A stretch of DNA of 64,000 nt from Ixodes scapularis (lineage: Eukaryota; Arthropoda; Arachnida; Ixodida; Ixodidae): the NCBI RefSeq assembly GCF_016920785.2, contig NW_024609857.1, forward strand, positions 76,319,570 through 76,383,569. The letters run 5' to 3'. The first letter of the stretch is position 1; every line of letters starts with the position of its first letter. A program made the translations under genes and the position numbers. Below the pieces are notes generated by a model, which was not told the DNA's origin, did not search any database, and saw only the letters and a list, made by a program, of their open reading frames with translations. Positions 13,641-26,559 of the stretch are shown piece after piece.

Positions 13641-16483
13641 CCCGGGCATAGGTTGACAAATTGAGATGTTAATTACCATTCTGCTGTGAGGGCACGCGAA
13701 GCACACAGCATGTTCTATTGGGATCGAGATACATCAAAATAAATAAAGTATCGTTTTTATCCCCTGAAAAACAAAAACATTCATGAAACAGTTGTATATG
13801 TGAATTATGTTACGATACTTTTTTTTATAGCAACTGCCGAAAATACAAGTTGAGATGCGCAAATATCATTTGAGTCACATCAAGGGGTCGAAACTTCCGA
13901 AGTGATGTTCGGAGTTCGAATGGTAGTGTGACATAGAGGCTCAGGTGTTCGAAACAAATAGCAAATATGTTGTAATCTAAACAAGTAGAATTGATTAAAA
14001 AACAGATGAATTCAATGCGCGCAGCGGTAAAGAAATAAAACGCTGCCGTGACATTTCTTTGTCATTAAGCCATCTGCATCGGATTTGATTGGCACGTACC
14101 AACTTCAAACCACTTCTCAGAGCCTCAAGAAAAGTATCGATCTTTCTTGCAGGCTGCATTCCCTTTGCGGCGTTTCGATTAGTTGGTAAATATTTGCCTA
14201 CACGTTTCTAATGTCAATATATATTAGAAGTTCACAGAAAACTTTTTTAAATTTGTTAATGGCTCCATTTATATTAAATTGAGGAGAAAATCAGCATAGT
14301 TCAGAATGCGTTACAGTGTAAAAATGGATAAACTTGCAGCGTACACTTGACTGTAACAAGATACTAGTTATTTCACCTCAATAAAACATTATTTGCTTTA
14401 GTCACTACAGAGAACTGTGATTCTAACTTTTTCTGGGCCTACTTCTTCAGATTCCTCGGAATCTGCCTGGCCTCACACACCTTCATTTATCGTGGGATTG
14501 TATTTTTCATAAAAATCCGAACTTTCTTGCACCAGCTGCTACACGTCCAGCTCAGAAGGTTAAACAAATATGACGAATTATGTATTATTCCAATAAAGGC
14601 CAGAATGTTAGAGGTTTCCCGTGCACCTGAGATGCATAAATAAATTATATTACAGTGTTTTTATTCTCCCATATATTAATTTTTGGTGTTAATGAAAAAA
14701 GCGAACCTAATTTTCTTCAAAACATTACCGAACGAATCGCACAAGCAACGTGAAATTTAAAATTGATAGGAAGTCAGAAAGGATTTAAGACATAACATAA
14801 AAACCAAAGCAGACCGATATTCTGAAATTTATTTTCACTACGTTTACAGGGAGTTATGTATACATTTTGAAATACAATTGTCGCCAGGCGTAAAGCGTGG
14901 TTCATGCAAAAATCCGAAACGGCTCTCCACAGATTCAAAGGCCCCTCACGGCATTTTTCAGCACGCGAAACTTGCCATTTATAATATTGAGGATGTTGCA
15001 TAAAGATATCTTGGGCTCAATGCTGCGTTTCGTAACAAATCTCGACATATAAACATTGCGTGTGAATATTGTCTCGTGAAAATTGTGGTCCAAATGGTTT
15101 TGAAGCCCTAATATTAGGATGCAACGACCGATTTCCAACGGCAATGTTTTGTCAGTTACCATAACGGTGTGGTAAGATGGTGCGCTATACTTTTTACAAT
15201 AAATTGAATAAAAAGCTTTGTCTTTAATACAATATTACAAACAAACTAATATAAGTCAATATAAAATTCTACACTTTTTTGGCAAACTAAAAACAGAACA
15301 GGTTGTGGGGTGTTAAGGCATCTATATTAACGAGCATAAAAAATGGCAGAGACAAAATGGCTAATATTTTGCTTCCATTCTCTGTTTTGCCCTGTCAAAC
15401 ACTGTAGTAGCTCAGGGCAACATTGTTTCTTCTTAATACAAACAGTCTCAAATCTACATTGGTTCTTTGGAAAATGCTGGCTTTTACTTGAACACTTCTA
15501 TTTAAGTACTTTGTCCATATTATATTTCAACAGGGCACATGCGCCGCTTAGTCGCATTTTGCAGTAAATTAAAATGTGTTGTTTGTACACGAATCTGTTT
15601 TTGGCGTTTTTATTTTACACTGAGTTTTACAAAAAACGTTTGGTGCACTTTTCCCACGAGTATAGATCACTTTAAATGGCGATTTCACGCTGTAGCCCAC
15701 TGGGATCTCTCCAAAGAGTTTGACACTTTAGCGAGCGAGCAGCTCACGCGCCACATGCAAGAACGCGGAAGATGGCAGCGTCCTGAAGTCAATCATTGCA
15801 CCAGCGTAGTGGTGAAGGGGCACAGGGTGCTAATATCAAGATAGGGCAACAATATGATAACTTGGCATTAAAGAGGAAATCGAAAGACACGACGGCAAGG
15901 TCAATTTTAACAATACCGGTGCAATCACATACTTGGAGACGTTTTGTGCAGCATAGCATTCGAAGCATTATGCCCAGGGGTCGTGGTTGAAGTGACCGGT
16001 AAGTTGAATGTTCTGCCGAGAAATGCACACATATATTTATAATTAAGAATATAATGTTTCACACAAAAATACTTACATTCTTGTTCCATTTGGAAGCCGT
16101 GCGCCAAACTGACTTAAGTATGTACCATTACCATAGGTGCACTGTAGTGTCGACGATAGGCATTTGAATGGGCTTTCCTTTAGATAGGTGCGGTATTTCA
16201 TGTAATATGTCTCAGTTCCGCTAAACAACTGCAAGAAAATGTGACATATATGTTAGTACAATATACCATTATCAATCTCAGTTGACCCTATTTTATATTT
16301 ATTCGTACGAACCACAAAAAGGAAAAAAAAAGGGTAAGGAAGAAATATAAATCAAGCGAGAAGGATAAGTCGTTCTCGCGACAAGATCGCAAGCCAGCCT
16401 CCACCCTATCCTAACGCTGGCGAGTGAGATTGAGTGTATTTAATATGTAATCGTAATCCCAAGAGCATTGTCTCCTATTGTTT
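13641..16483. other. Intergenic DNA, nothing recognised
   Basis: Long AT-rich stretch with scattered short open frames. No gene, RNA or transposon was recognised on either strand. Confidence 0.45.
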
Positions 16484-16570
16484 GAATAGACCAGGGGTCG
16501 GCAATCTTTTCGCTGTAGCGGGCCAAATCGCCGCGAGACGGAGACGGAGAGGGACGGATAAAAACCGGAG

Positions 16571-17935
16571 AGGAGGGTATTTATTTATTTATTTATTTAT
16601 TAAACCCTCAGGGCCGGAGGCATTACAGAGGGGAGTCGGTTACAAAGGGAAAATCACACTTAAAAAACAAAAAGACAACCTAAGAAAATAGGAACACGAA
16701 CATAGTAACCATTAACTTAGAAAATTGGTGAAATAAAGGTTAAACACAATGGCATTTGTTACACACACAACTAACAATTGAAGGTGGATCCACGTGATTG
16801 TTGTTTTGGGGATGAACGAATTATCAGAAATAGTGGTTTTACAAACAGGTAGGCCAATTTTGTGTTGGAAATCGGCGCTTGGCTTGACATGAGGGAGGAG
16901 TTAGTAATTTATGACGCAAGGAAGGATTTTGACAATAAATACTGTATTATGAAACGGACAACTTCACGACGTGAAGAAATGTTAGATAGGTTTAAAAGAG
17001 ATTTTATAGATGTTACGCTTGCAGTACAGGAATAATTAGTAAGAATATAGCGGATAAATTTATTTTGAATACTTTCAACTGCTGTTGTAAGTAAGTCAGT
17101 GCAGGGATCTCATATAGAAGGGGCGTATTTTAATTTAGAACGCATAAGGAAGGGTTTTATAGTTTATTAGTTTGAGAGACACAGGAACAGATGGAAAATT
17201 ATGTTTGAGGAAACCAAGCAGGTGGTTAGCATTGCTACTACAATGAAATACGGATTCCCAAGTGCTTGTACGATGGTGCACGCTGCAACAAAGCACTGTT
17301 AAGATAGTAGGGAGAAGTGTGCGAGTTAAGTGGATAAACAGTCATTACTTTACATTTGTTACTGTTAAGCTGCATATTCCATTTCTTACACCAATTAGAA
17401 ACAAAATCAAGGTCATACTGAAAAGAGCAACATGAGAGGTGTTGGTCATTTCACGGTGAAGAACGCAGTCATCCGGAAGTAAGCTAATAAGGACGAAACG
17501 CATGAAGGTAAGTCGTTGAAAAAATAAAGAAGAGCAGGGGACCCAACACCGAGCCTTGAAGAACACCTTATGTCACGGGAGCTAGACTTGAAGAAGTACT
17601 AATTCACGGACGCAAATTGAAATCGGTTATTAAGGAAACCACGAATCCATAAGAGTACATCCTGATCAATGTTAAGTTTGCTGAGATTATGGAGCAGTTT
17701 TATCTGACACTTTATAGAGAGCTTTAGAAAAATCAAGGAAAATGTAATCCACCAGAGAACCACGATCAAACATAAGGTGAAGCGTATGAGTAAAGGTAAG
17801 TAGCTTAAAAAAAAAAATTATATGATCGACGCACAGTGAACTACAATGCCTTGCGCTGCACGCTGTATCTTGCGAGGATCTTGGCGCCCAGGTTCCGCCT
17901 TCATAATTTTCAAGGGCTCCCAGTTCACATTCCAA
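16571..17935 (-). mobile_element. 5'-truncated non-LTR retrotransposon with (TTTA)n tail
   Basis: Minus strand, inside the hAT element. RT blocks are visible: GSLVDYIFLDFSKALYKVS near 17770-17690 (palm motif with the catalytic Asp region), GVL.GSVLGPLLF near 17550, and a LLPDDCVL block near 17480 in the place of the FADD active site, followed by thumb-like sequence. The 3' end is a run of TATTTATTTATT units (+ strand) at 16571-16604. Several frameshifts break the frame. Jockey, CR1 and L2 clades are possible. Confidence 0.7.
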
Positions 17936-18045
17936 AATCCAAAGACCCAGACAAACTAGAAGCCTTCAGCCCAATTGCTCTTTGTAATGATGACCTACAA
18001 GATTTATGCTAAAATTCTGACTAGTCGCCTGGCCACAATAACCAT
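17935..18045 (+). mobile_element. Scrap of a second non-LTR reverse transcriptase
   Basis: The + strand reads FSPIALCN and, after a frameshift, TYKIYAKILTSRLATI. This is the RPISLCN..YKIxAKIL RT block of non-LTR elements, in the orientation opposite to the neighbouring fragment. Only about 110 bp are recognisable. Confidence 0.5.
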
Positions 18046-18062
18046 AGGAACATGGTGTAATA

Positions 18063-18265
18063 CGCCAAGACAACAATGACGAAAACGAAGGGAGAACTGG
18101 ACAGGATACGGCGTTACTTTCAACTTTGTCAAAACATGTAGAAAGGTCCGTTGTATAAGAAACGAATCCAATAAAAATGGCTAGTTGGTTTTGCATCAAC
18201 AAGTACGAAAGTTACGCCGCGTCCTGTCTAGTTTTTCTTTCGTTTTCGTCCCTGTTGTTTTGGCG
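18063..18265. repeat. Inverted repeat with 55-bp arms
   Basis: Arms 18063-18117 and 18211-18265 are inverted complements at roughly 45 of 55 positions, with a 93-bp spacer. Both begin CGCCAA. This is probably a small fold-back element or an inverted duplication of transposon sequence, nested in the hAT element. Confidence 0.6.
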
Positions 18266-18689
18266 AATTATAGCATGATGCAAGACCAACTCCTTCTCCA
18301 TAGGAAGTATATGTGTGTGACAGAAACTGATAAATTTGACAATCGGACAAAACCGTGATCTCGAACAGTTTATGCTGGATACGATGACCCTAATCAAATT
18401 CTAAACGCACCGGCTTGATGCACAACAACTGCAGATAGGTTGTGCATACAGTATATGGGCATAGAAAACTAACCCCTTGTTGTGCTGTTTCAGAATTAAT
18501 ACGTCCGATTACACAAGGTCTGCAAACTGCCACATTTCTTGCACCATTAGTTTTCCAGGGGATATGTGTGCATCTGTTTATAGTTGGGGGAGGGGTGCTT
18601 TCAAGTAGCGTGCCAGGGGCCGTATCATGTAGACCCGCGGGCCGGATCCGGGTCGCGGGCCGCTGGTTGCCGACTCCTGGACTAGACCA

Positions 18690-19261
18690 TATTACGAAGC
18701 TTATTTGGACCTATGAGTTATCTAGAGGTTAGTTCACCAATCGTGAACGTGTTACATTCGCGTCGTTTATCTTAGTTTGGGTTTTAATGGCTGCAGTCCC
18801 AGAGAACCCACATTTTATGAGAATAATTTCACGTTATAAAAACAGACACTATCTACTTTTTTTTGCCTGCCTCTACCCAGTGACTATCAGCAATGGCAAT
18901 TGCAACCACTCCGTAAGCATCATGGCCAAATCTCTTGGACATTTTGTGGAATAAAATGTTTTCAAGGAAATATCAAGCTTCTAGTGTATTTGTGTTCTTT
19001 TATACTCAGGCAATTGCAGTCGTTGGGAACATTAAAACCTTTCGTCAAGAGAAGCTGAAATTGACAATTTTGTGAATACGGCCCATAGGATTCAATGCAA
19101 AGGTTTTTAGAGCCGTGGAGTAATAATGATATATTCGTCCAAACGTTGAATTACTGCTTATTGATATTTTATGACTCTCAGCTGAGATATCCCAGGAAAA
19201 CATTGCAATTATAGTTGTTATTCAGTTGAAATTCTTATTTTACAGCATGCGCCGAGGCGTT
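18690..19261. other. Intergenic DNA, nothing recognised
   Basis: AT-rich DNA between the hAT element and a probable LINE 3' end. No feature is supported. Confidence 0.4.
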
Positions 19262-20029
19262 GATAATAATAATTAATCTTTATTTGATGTGTCCACAAAA
19301 TGCACGTGGCCTAAAGAGTGGCACACAGTTCGCCGAAAAGAAAAGCAAAAAAAAGTGAACACAACAATAACAGGTTTATAATTACATGCAAAGTCCTGAC
19401 TCTAGATTTTAGATGTTGTCGAAAAGTATTAATGTCCCTCAAAAACGTATACAACAGATTGTTCATGTTTATCGAATTCCAGTTGCAGTCTCGTTTGTGG
19501 TGATGTGTCGGATGTACCTATAGAGTAAAAAGGACTTCGAGAACGACTAAATCGCAAGGGAGCATGAAAACAAACAGTGCTCAACAAAGGTGGCGAATCA
19601 ACATCTTTGTTCACAATGTTATGTAAAAACAATGAATCACGTAAACGTCTTCCATTCACTAAAGTACAGATCTCTAGTTTTTTTTAAGTCACCCTTCATA
19701 GTTGTAGTAAAATTTGTGTCCAAGGCACCTGTCATAAATAAAACCAATAGGGAGTCTTTGAATAGGCTCAATAGAACATGGGTTGATACAATTCCAGTGA
19801 TGGAAGCGGAATTTGACATTTTGTAGCAGACATTCTGTAGCATTCCTTTGGAACATTCACTGATCCTTTTGGAACAAATGTCAACATCTGTTAGCGCATC
19901 ACTTGAAAATAAAAAAGTGATTGCATCGCTAAATGAGTTCATCTTTGATAATGACTGAGAGTTCTTCCTTGATACTGGAGCATATTGCTTATTACCTTTT
20001 CTATTAATAGATGGGTTCCCAAGGAACAC
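19262..20029 (-). mobile_element. Probable non-LTR element 3' end
   Basis: The minus strand reads VCFHAPLRFSRSRSPFYS then SPQTRLQLEFDKHEQSV (19659-19429), which resembles the extreme C-terminus of ORF2 in some non-LTR elements. Downstream on the minus strand the sequence ends in AATAAAGATTAATTATTATTA near 19262, like a retroposon 3' tail. An upstream 130-residue frame (20029-19637) is open but not confidently aligned to an RT domain. This rests on pattern memory only. Confidence 0.35.
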
Positions 20030-21169
20030 AGAGGGTCTTTTTTAGAAATAAGGCACCATTCAGAAAAAGCTCCACTTAGAATGGGTACTAAAAATAGGTA
20101 AAAAATTAATCATAGCGAAACACTTCAGTTGGGAAAAAGCTTTTATCCCCTCGTACTTTTACAGCGCGTTGTTTATTTACCCTGCGTATATAAGTTCTGT
20201 AAAATGCCTGCAAAAACCATCGTTTACCACAAAAAAAATGCGTTCCCCAAGCTTCATGACCCTTCCAAACTCAAGACTTTAATACTGCCAGGGATGAAGG
20301 CGAAAGGCGATGAATAACGAACTAAAATAAAGGTCTAATAGAACGATCTCACCAGCCAGTTTGACTACGCCACCACTGCTGCAATGCATCGAGGGAACTT
20401 TAGTCTTCCTGCACGTGCGACAACCTCGCTGGAGCTCTACGCGTGTAAAGCACAAGAAGGCACGAGCCCTCGCGTGTACGGCTGTCTGCCTTTTGTGAAC
20501 TAAAGTTATGGCGGCGTCACACATGCCCCGAACGCGGCGAACTTGTGAAAGAAACAAAAGGAAGAGCAAACGTCAAGAAAGCAGCAGCGAGCGTCGTCGG
20601 ATGCAGCAGGAGCCACGGTGCGTCGGCGTGACAGCTGGCTACCGCGAGAGTGAATGTGCCTCGTCGTCGGGAGAGTCTGAATGAATGAGCCGGCAAGACC
20701 ACGGTAATCTTCCCATCTACGACACTCGGCACCTTTAATATTCGGGGGTGAGCTAGGACGAGAATGACTAGGCAAGGTAATTCTGACCTTCTTGTCTTTT
20801 AAGCTTTGGGTAAGAGTGTACGCGAATCTTCTGGATGAACGGAGAGTCCAACTTCATTTTTATTGGTTCCCCTTGAAGTTGTAGCTCGAACACGAATGAA
20901 TCGGGCCGAGACGCATGTCCGTTGGCGTTCAAGGCACGTTCTCGATTGCCACGCGCCACGAGCGCCCGCGCAGTCTACATCATTATTTTCTAGCGCGCGT
21001 GTAGGCAACGGTGGCGCTAGCTCTTGTTTAGTAATTTAAGAACCACGAAGGATATATGTTAGGCTGAAAAAAGCGCTTAGGCACATAGCCATCAATTGCG
21101 TTCAACAGTAGTTTTGCAAGAGCTTCAAAAGTTGAATGAACGCACTCGTCATTCAGGATCGGATTCCAG
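20030..21169. other. Intergenic DNA with a GC-richer patch
   Basis: 20380-20770 is richer in CpG than its surroundings and holds one copy of a 38-bp repeat (20409-20446) also found at 43199-43236. No gene is supported. Confidence 0.4.
20409..20446 (+). repeat. 38-bp dispersed repeat, copy 1
   Basis: Begins CTGCACGTGCGACAACCTCG and matches 43199-43236 at 37 of 38 bases in the same orientation. Likely a piece of a larger, diverged dispersed repeat. Confidence 0.6.
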
Positions 21170-22130
21170 TCATATCACTGAAGGTATTCGTACATATTAA
21201 GGTAATCGCCACTATTGTACAATAAGTATTAATGGCTGCGAATTCCATGCTGACGCAGTGGGAAACAAAATGAAACAACACGTGGTAGATAGAAATGATA
21301 AACCCATTTTTAAGGGGTCGGCGATTGGCAAAGTATACTATAAATTGCAGAAGTTACTAATGCAAGGTCGAGTGCATTACCCGCTGAATTCTGTATGTCG
21401 TTGCGTTGTTCAAATTTATTAAGATAAATTAAATCCAGAAGACTTAATACCTTCAGGCTACTGACATCGCTTTCCATCGAGTTATGACTTGCCAGTCAGT
21501 CAATTCCTGGTAGGTTAAGTCCCCATATATTTGCACACGAAATTTCGTTACGTCCAGATTTGGTTCTAAATTTTTTAAATGAAGTGAAAAACTTCCGTGT
21601 CAGAATGTGGTGTAAAATTGAAATTTCCTACCAAATAATTAAGCTCGTTGCAGGACATAACTTCTATCCATACACATTCCGAGTACGACTCGAGGTCACA
21701 TGTCCTTGGTGCACACAGGGTAGCGTCAACGGTCGTTAGAACACCGCCTCTGTATGTCTGTCCTCTGCTGGTATAATCACGCTCTTTCCGAGATACTGAG
21801 TAACACGGAAGGAAATATTGAGAGCTAGGGATACTGTTCTATAGCCAAGTCTTTGTAAGGCAAACGACGGTGTATGAATGAGCTGATATTTTTCACATAA
21901 ACGCAAAGAATTTCGTCTTATGAACACGAACGTTCTCGTAATAAAGTGTGTACTCGATAGCATTTGACTAGAGGTTTACATGATTTGATGCACCCGAAGT
22001 TACTTTTAGAACGCCAAAAAAACGGGCGAAGAAGACACCCGGTGGGCCAAACGTCAGGTGTGTTAATATACTTGAAGTCATCGTTCTTGACAGACACATG
22101 AAAGGAAGTATAACTGTTATGTCTAGTCAC
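21170..22130 (-). mobile_element. Non-LTR retrotransposon endonuclease-region fragment
   Basis: Minus strand. Near 22080-22020 the reading NTPDVWPTGCLLRPFF resembles the C-terminus of a LINE ORF1. Further on come an endonuclease-like block (GYRTVSLALNIS, 21840-21800), then NLPGIDW near 21500 (the GDFNxPxxxW block of APE endonucleases), LLDLIYLN near 21420 and NSAGNALDLALV near 21380. The frame shifts several times. RT is absent, so this is an internal scrap of one element. Confidence 0.55.
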
Positions 22131-22139
22131 AAGTGCAAG

Positions 22140-23564
22140 AAAGTTGGGGATGACTATTTCTTAATAAAAATCCATTCTACCTAAAACAAATAAACGGGCT
22201 AACGTCTTAGGATAAAACTTAGACTCATTATCACCTCGATTATCTAATCCACCAATGAATTACTTTCAAGGACAGAAATAAAAAGGTGCCGTGGTAAACC
22301 CTTCACCTGAAAAGTGGGCCAACTTTCAGATAAATGACTTTCAGATAATATTAATTCACTAGCCACTACCTCACTGACTAAAAAAAAAAGTTGTCCTTTC
22401 TAATAAACAACCTCTTAAGGACATGGGACCTAAACAATTAAGGAACCTAACACTTTAGCAAACAAGAACCCGCTCTAGAGAAAAAAGCTAATTTTACATA
22501 ACGAGCCACTCTCGCACCGACATTACTCACAAAAACAGAACTTGGAATAAAATCTCGTTATAAAATAAAGAGTGCAACCATAAAGTTAGTACCCTGCAGA
22601 TCCAAAAGCAAATAAGAATCCAAGTTTCATTTTAATAGGGCTGAGAGCGGATTGAGAATGCTGACTAAGAGACTGTTCACTTGAATAGTTTTATTTAAAC
22701 CATCTAAGCAGCATTTTTTTGCAGTAGCCAAGGTAGCCGCTAAACATTTATTTGCTAATTTAGCGGTTTTACCGCTAAAGTTAACTTTTTTAGTCTGGTA
22801 GTAAAAAAAATTGCCGTTGGCGGGTGGCTTTTTTTTTTTTAACTTGCTGTGTTTTTTTTTGGAGGTCTCAAATCATTTATAATTTTCCTTTATGTATAAT
22901 AATGAACTTCAGTCCAGTGGAGATATGAGGTTGTCGCCTTTACTTTCTCTCGGCAAAATTGTGCACTGTAAGAGTAACACTCACGCTGCCATTGAGATAT
23001 CACGGTGGCAAAAACGTATTGGAACATGCTTCAAACTGATTGGGTCATGAATGTAAGGCTGCGTTTTTATAAGTCAGAGATGAAAGGGGCTATAGGATCC
23101 TAAACTTTGAGACTGGTTTATAGAAGTCTTAAGGTGGCGGTCCCACGGCCCCAAACATAATACCGGTGGCAGCTATGCTAACGCTCCCGTTTTCGGGGCA
23201 AATGTCGCGTCTGTGCGCCTATTACGTATTTTGTTCTTTTTGCAAATAAATTGCCGATTCATCATCACACTTTTAGTGTAGAATGTGATATGCATTTTTA
23301 AAACTCAACGTACAATAAAAAACAAAACGTGCAGGTTTTGATATTTTCAGACATACCTCTATGCATACCGAATTTCTGGACTTGTAATGCATTCAAGACG
23401 CGTTCTCACTTTTTTATTGACTAAATGAAGGACTCGTCTAGTTCCGTGTTTACGTGTTTTCCTTAATGAGCACACTCACATTTTTTTATATTTATTAAAA
23501 AAAGATACTTTTTTATTTGATTTTTAAATGTCGTAACTCTCACATCATGACGCAGCAACGACAG
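22140..23564. other. AT-rich intergenic DNA
   Basis: No gene seen. A short palindromic patch at 22735-22785 contains GCTAATTTAGCGG and ACCGCTAAAG, related to the motif cluster at 37495-37655. Confidence 0.4.
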
Positions 23565-23568
23565 TTAA

Positions 23569-24289
23569 AGGAGCTGTGCAACGATTTCAGGGCTTTGCTT
23601 AAATAATTGTGGAAGTTGATGCCTAACACTTCTGAAGTGAACTACAGAAAACAGATTTTGCTTGGTTGCCCTAGTTTTTATTTAAAAAAATGAAAAAGAT
23701 CCAGGTTTTTGCCGCCTTTCAACTCGTGCATCGTCTTCCGGGTCACGTGCACAGTGACGTCACTTGAGTAGGCGCGGAGTTCCGGAAAAGTTCTCTCTTT
23801 AGAGCCATCAGCGAGCAGCGAGAACTCATCCGCTCGCGACCGCGTGACCACTCGTCCTTGCCCGTCCGGCGCTGTCCCCCTCCCCCTCCGGCTTCTGGCG
23901 GCTGTTCGCGGTTTTGTGGACCTAGGATAGATGGCGCCACTAAAACTACGTATAATAAAAGTTTTGTCGATGATACCAGGGTTTTGACGCATTTATATAT
24001 ATGTTGGAACGACAAGATTTATAAAAAAGTTACCTTTTATCGAGCAGGTATTCGCACAACTTGCTATCTTTCTTACAACTACCCAAGTGACGTCACGCCG
24101 CTTGTTTCTCATGGCCGCCGCTCGTGGCTGCAGGTCGGGAAATATTCCAAGTTTTGCCTCGCTATTACGCGGCGGAATCGCAACATTTCGATGAAAGGAG
24201 GTGTGTTTTCTGCCATTTGTGACACAGTGAACAATATCAAAAGCAGAAAATGCCAATTCTTTCAACGTTAAAATCGTTGCACAGCTCCT
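23569..24289. mobile_element. TTAA-flanked MITE, 721 bp
   Basis: Perfect 19-bp terminal inverted repeats AGGAGCTGTGCAACGATTT, each directly flanked by TTAA (23565-23568 and 24290-24293). The interior is GC-rich in the middle (23740-23940) and has no transposase. The AGGRR start with a TTAA duplication is the signature described for T2-type (Kolobok) MITEs. Related ends occur at 31311-31974, 28703 and 60376-60394. Confidence 0.75.
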
Positions 24290-25226
24290 TTAAGGGCATG
24301 CTCCTGGTAAACATAAGAAATCCAGCACACACACACAAAAAAAAAAAAAATACATTAAGTGCAACGCAATCAGTTTTTTTTTCCTTTTTTTTTTTTGTTG
24401 TAAACACCACTTGATTGTGATAACATTTTAAAAAATTTCCTTCACGCGTTCGTGGCTTCCTCAGATAGCGTTCAGGCATCTGATCCCCCTTTTTTATTTA
24501 TGCTAGAGTAACTGGGCTGGTTCTCTGTAAGGCTGATTTGGCTGTATTCAGATTCAGATTTGTTTAAAATCATTTTAAATCGTGTGACTATTTTGAAGCT
24601 CGACTATGTAAACAAGAAACCGGTTTCAGAGAAGAGGACAGCTATTTAAACAACGATTCTTCAGTTAGAGCTTCTGTGGTTCTAAATAAGAGCACTTTCT
24701 ATTTATGTAAAAGTTTTTAAAGCGTACTAACTGTCCTAAATATTAAAAAAAAACTGATGTTGTAGCAGACGATGCGCACATGCTCAATCTTGAGAAAGGT
24801 GGCTGAAATTCGAGGTTGAGTATTTCAGAAGAAGTGGCGCTGATTCTGTCCCTGACGCAGAGGATTATTGTTTTAAATATTTCGTTGCTTCTTCCTCGCT
24901 TGTGAAGTGAGTCACAGCTATAGTCTTCCGAGAGAAAAAAACGAGAAGCGCGTCACAAGGATCACTAGAAAGTTCTTAAAAACACGTAGTGCCTATAAAT
25001 AAGCTATTCACTGCTGCCCGCCATGTTCCGATTCCGACACCACGAAAGATGCAAATATTGAACTACATACGGTGGCGACAACCGAATGGGTATTTATTTC
25101 TCGTCCCTCCAACATAAACAAACAGACATTTTTTAGGGTTTTAGCTTCCCAACTGTGCCGGTTCTGTTTTGTTTGCCATGGTGCAGGGATATGAGATTTT
25201 TAGTTTTAACGTTACTCTACTCATAG

Positions 25227-25280
25227 GCAACGAGGGCAAACAGACAACCGGCGAGCCGGTTGTCTGTTTGCCCTCGTTGC
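25227..25280. repeat. Perfect 26-bp-arm hairpin
   Basis: The left arm starts GCAACGAGGGCAAACAGACA and the right arm is its exact inverted complement, separated by 2 bases. TCATAG is found just outside both ends in the same orientation, a possible short target duplication. Confidence 0.85.
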
Positions 25281-25921
25281 TCATAGATGGCGGCACATAG
25301 TACAGCTCCGCTGCTCTTCCTTCTTCACCAGAGTGGAAAGGCTGAAAGATTTTTTTATTCCATTTATTGAAATAAGAATAATGTCAAACGATCAACTTTC
25401 ATAGTGTTGTTTAATAATGCAACGACTCCAAGCTTGCACTTTGCGCTTGCGAAAACAGCTGCAGCGAAACGCTGCAGTGAGATTACAAACTCTGTGAGGT
25501 TGCGATTTGCGCTGATATTTGATGTCGGTCTTTCGGAATGAGCAAGTATATTGCTGTTTCGCCTCCCTTTTTTTCTGTTATAATTATTCTATAATAGATG
25601 TATCGGAAAGTTTATACCAGCATTTGCCACGAGAGTATAGTCGAACGAGATGAGAAGTTTAACCTTAGAAAAGTATTTGCATTAATAGCTCGTCTTAAAT
25701 TTTTAATGCTTTAGCATTAGAACGCTTGTTTTTACGAAAACCCGTCGGTGTCTGGCCCCGTTTGTCAGCGCCATACATGACGTCGTGAGGAGAGTGCGGT
25801 GGTGAGGAGGTATCGTGTTTACGGATTCAATGTCGCACCACGGCGACGGAAAGAGAGGCTCAGGAAATGGAGGCGTGTTGACGTCAGCGCTTCGGACAAA
25901 TACGAGCGTCGCACAGCTGGC

Positions 25922-25974
25922 GTGGAGCCAGAGACGAACCTGAGCTATTTGCTCAGGTTCGTCTCTGGCTCCAC
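25922..25974. repeat. Perfect 24-bp-arm hairpin
   Basis: Arms starting GTGGAGCCAGAGACGAACCT are exact inverted complements around a 5-base loop (TATTT). Confidence 0.85.
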
Positions 25975-26039
25975 CCACTTTGGAATGCGGCCCAGCTTAG
26001 TTGCCGCTCCGAAGATAGATATGGTTCTTTACACGAGTG

Positions 26040-26180
26040 ATAAAGGGGATGTAAAATTATTGAAAACGGGTCATAAACAATTCAAAAGCGGTCATAAACG
26101 AACGGAAAGGGGCAATAAACAACCGAGAAGCAGTGTTAAACGAATGGCAAGGGGTTCCTAAAGGAATCGAAAGGGGTAAA
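26040..26180 (+). repeat. Degenerate tandem repeat, about 22 bp
   Basis: Units of the form AAAACGGGTCATAAACAATT, AAAGCGGTCATAAACGAACG and AAAGGGGCAATAAACAACCG follow one another for about six copies with increasing divergence. Each unit has an A-run, a GGG block and a TAAAC block. Confidence 0.6.
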
Positions 26181-26559
26181 AAGGGGGTAAGAAAGAACCA
26201 ATACTAACACGTTTTCATCGGATGAACCCCATTGATCGTCGAATAATTTTTAGTTTGGCCCCTCAAGCCGTTAAATTATTTTTCTAGCTGTTTTCTGTTA
26301 TGTGGTACATAATAAATATTATAACTAATACTGTTCAAAGTAAGGTACACTCGAACGACCAATAAATGTAATGCATTTTTGTTTACGTACTGTGCTTTGT
26401 TTTATTAGTGCATTTTTCTTTTGAAAAGTTTAGAAAATTAACATGTTTGTAAAGGTACACAACCACGGATACACACTAAAATAGAACAGTTCTTTGGGCC
26501 AAAGTTTTGTATTGGTCTGGGAACATAGGGCTTTAATGAGCCCAAAGAAACCAAAGTAG

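Larger units (their letters stand above)
16492..18679. mobile_element. Non-autonomous hAT-type element with nested insertions
   Basis: The element opens with CAGGGGTCGGCAA and closes with TTGCCGACTCCTG, inverted complements with one mismatch and typical of hAT ends. Eight bases flank each side, GAATAGAC (16484-16491) and GACTAGAC (18680-18687), matching at 7 of 8 and fitting the 8-bp hAT duplication. The subterminal DNA is rich in GGGCC, as in many hAT elements. No transposase is recognised. The interior is largely later insertions: a minus-strand non-LTR element, a + strand RT scrap and an inverted repeat. Confidence 0.75.
24298..26030. other. Intergenic DNA with two large hairpins
   Basis: No gene is supported. 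The notable structures are the hairpins at 25227-25280 and 25922-25974. Confidence 0.45.
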
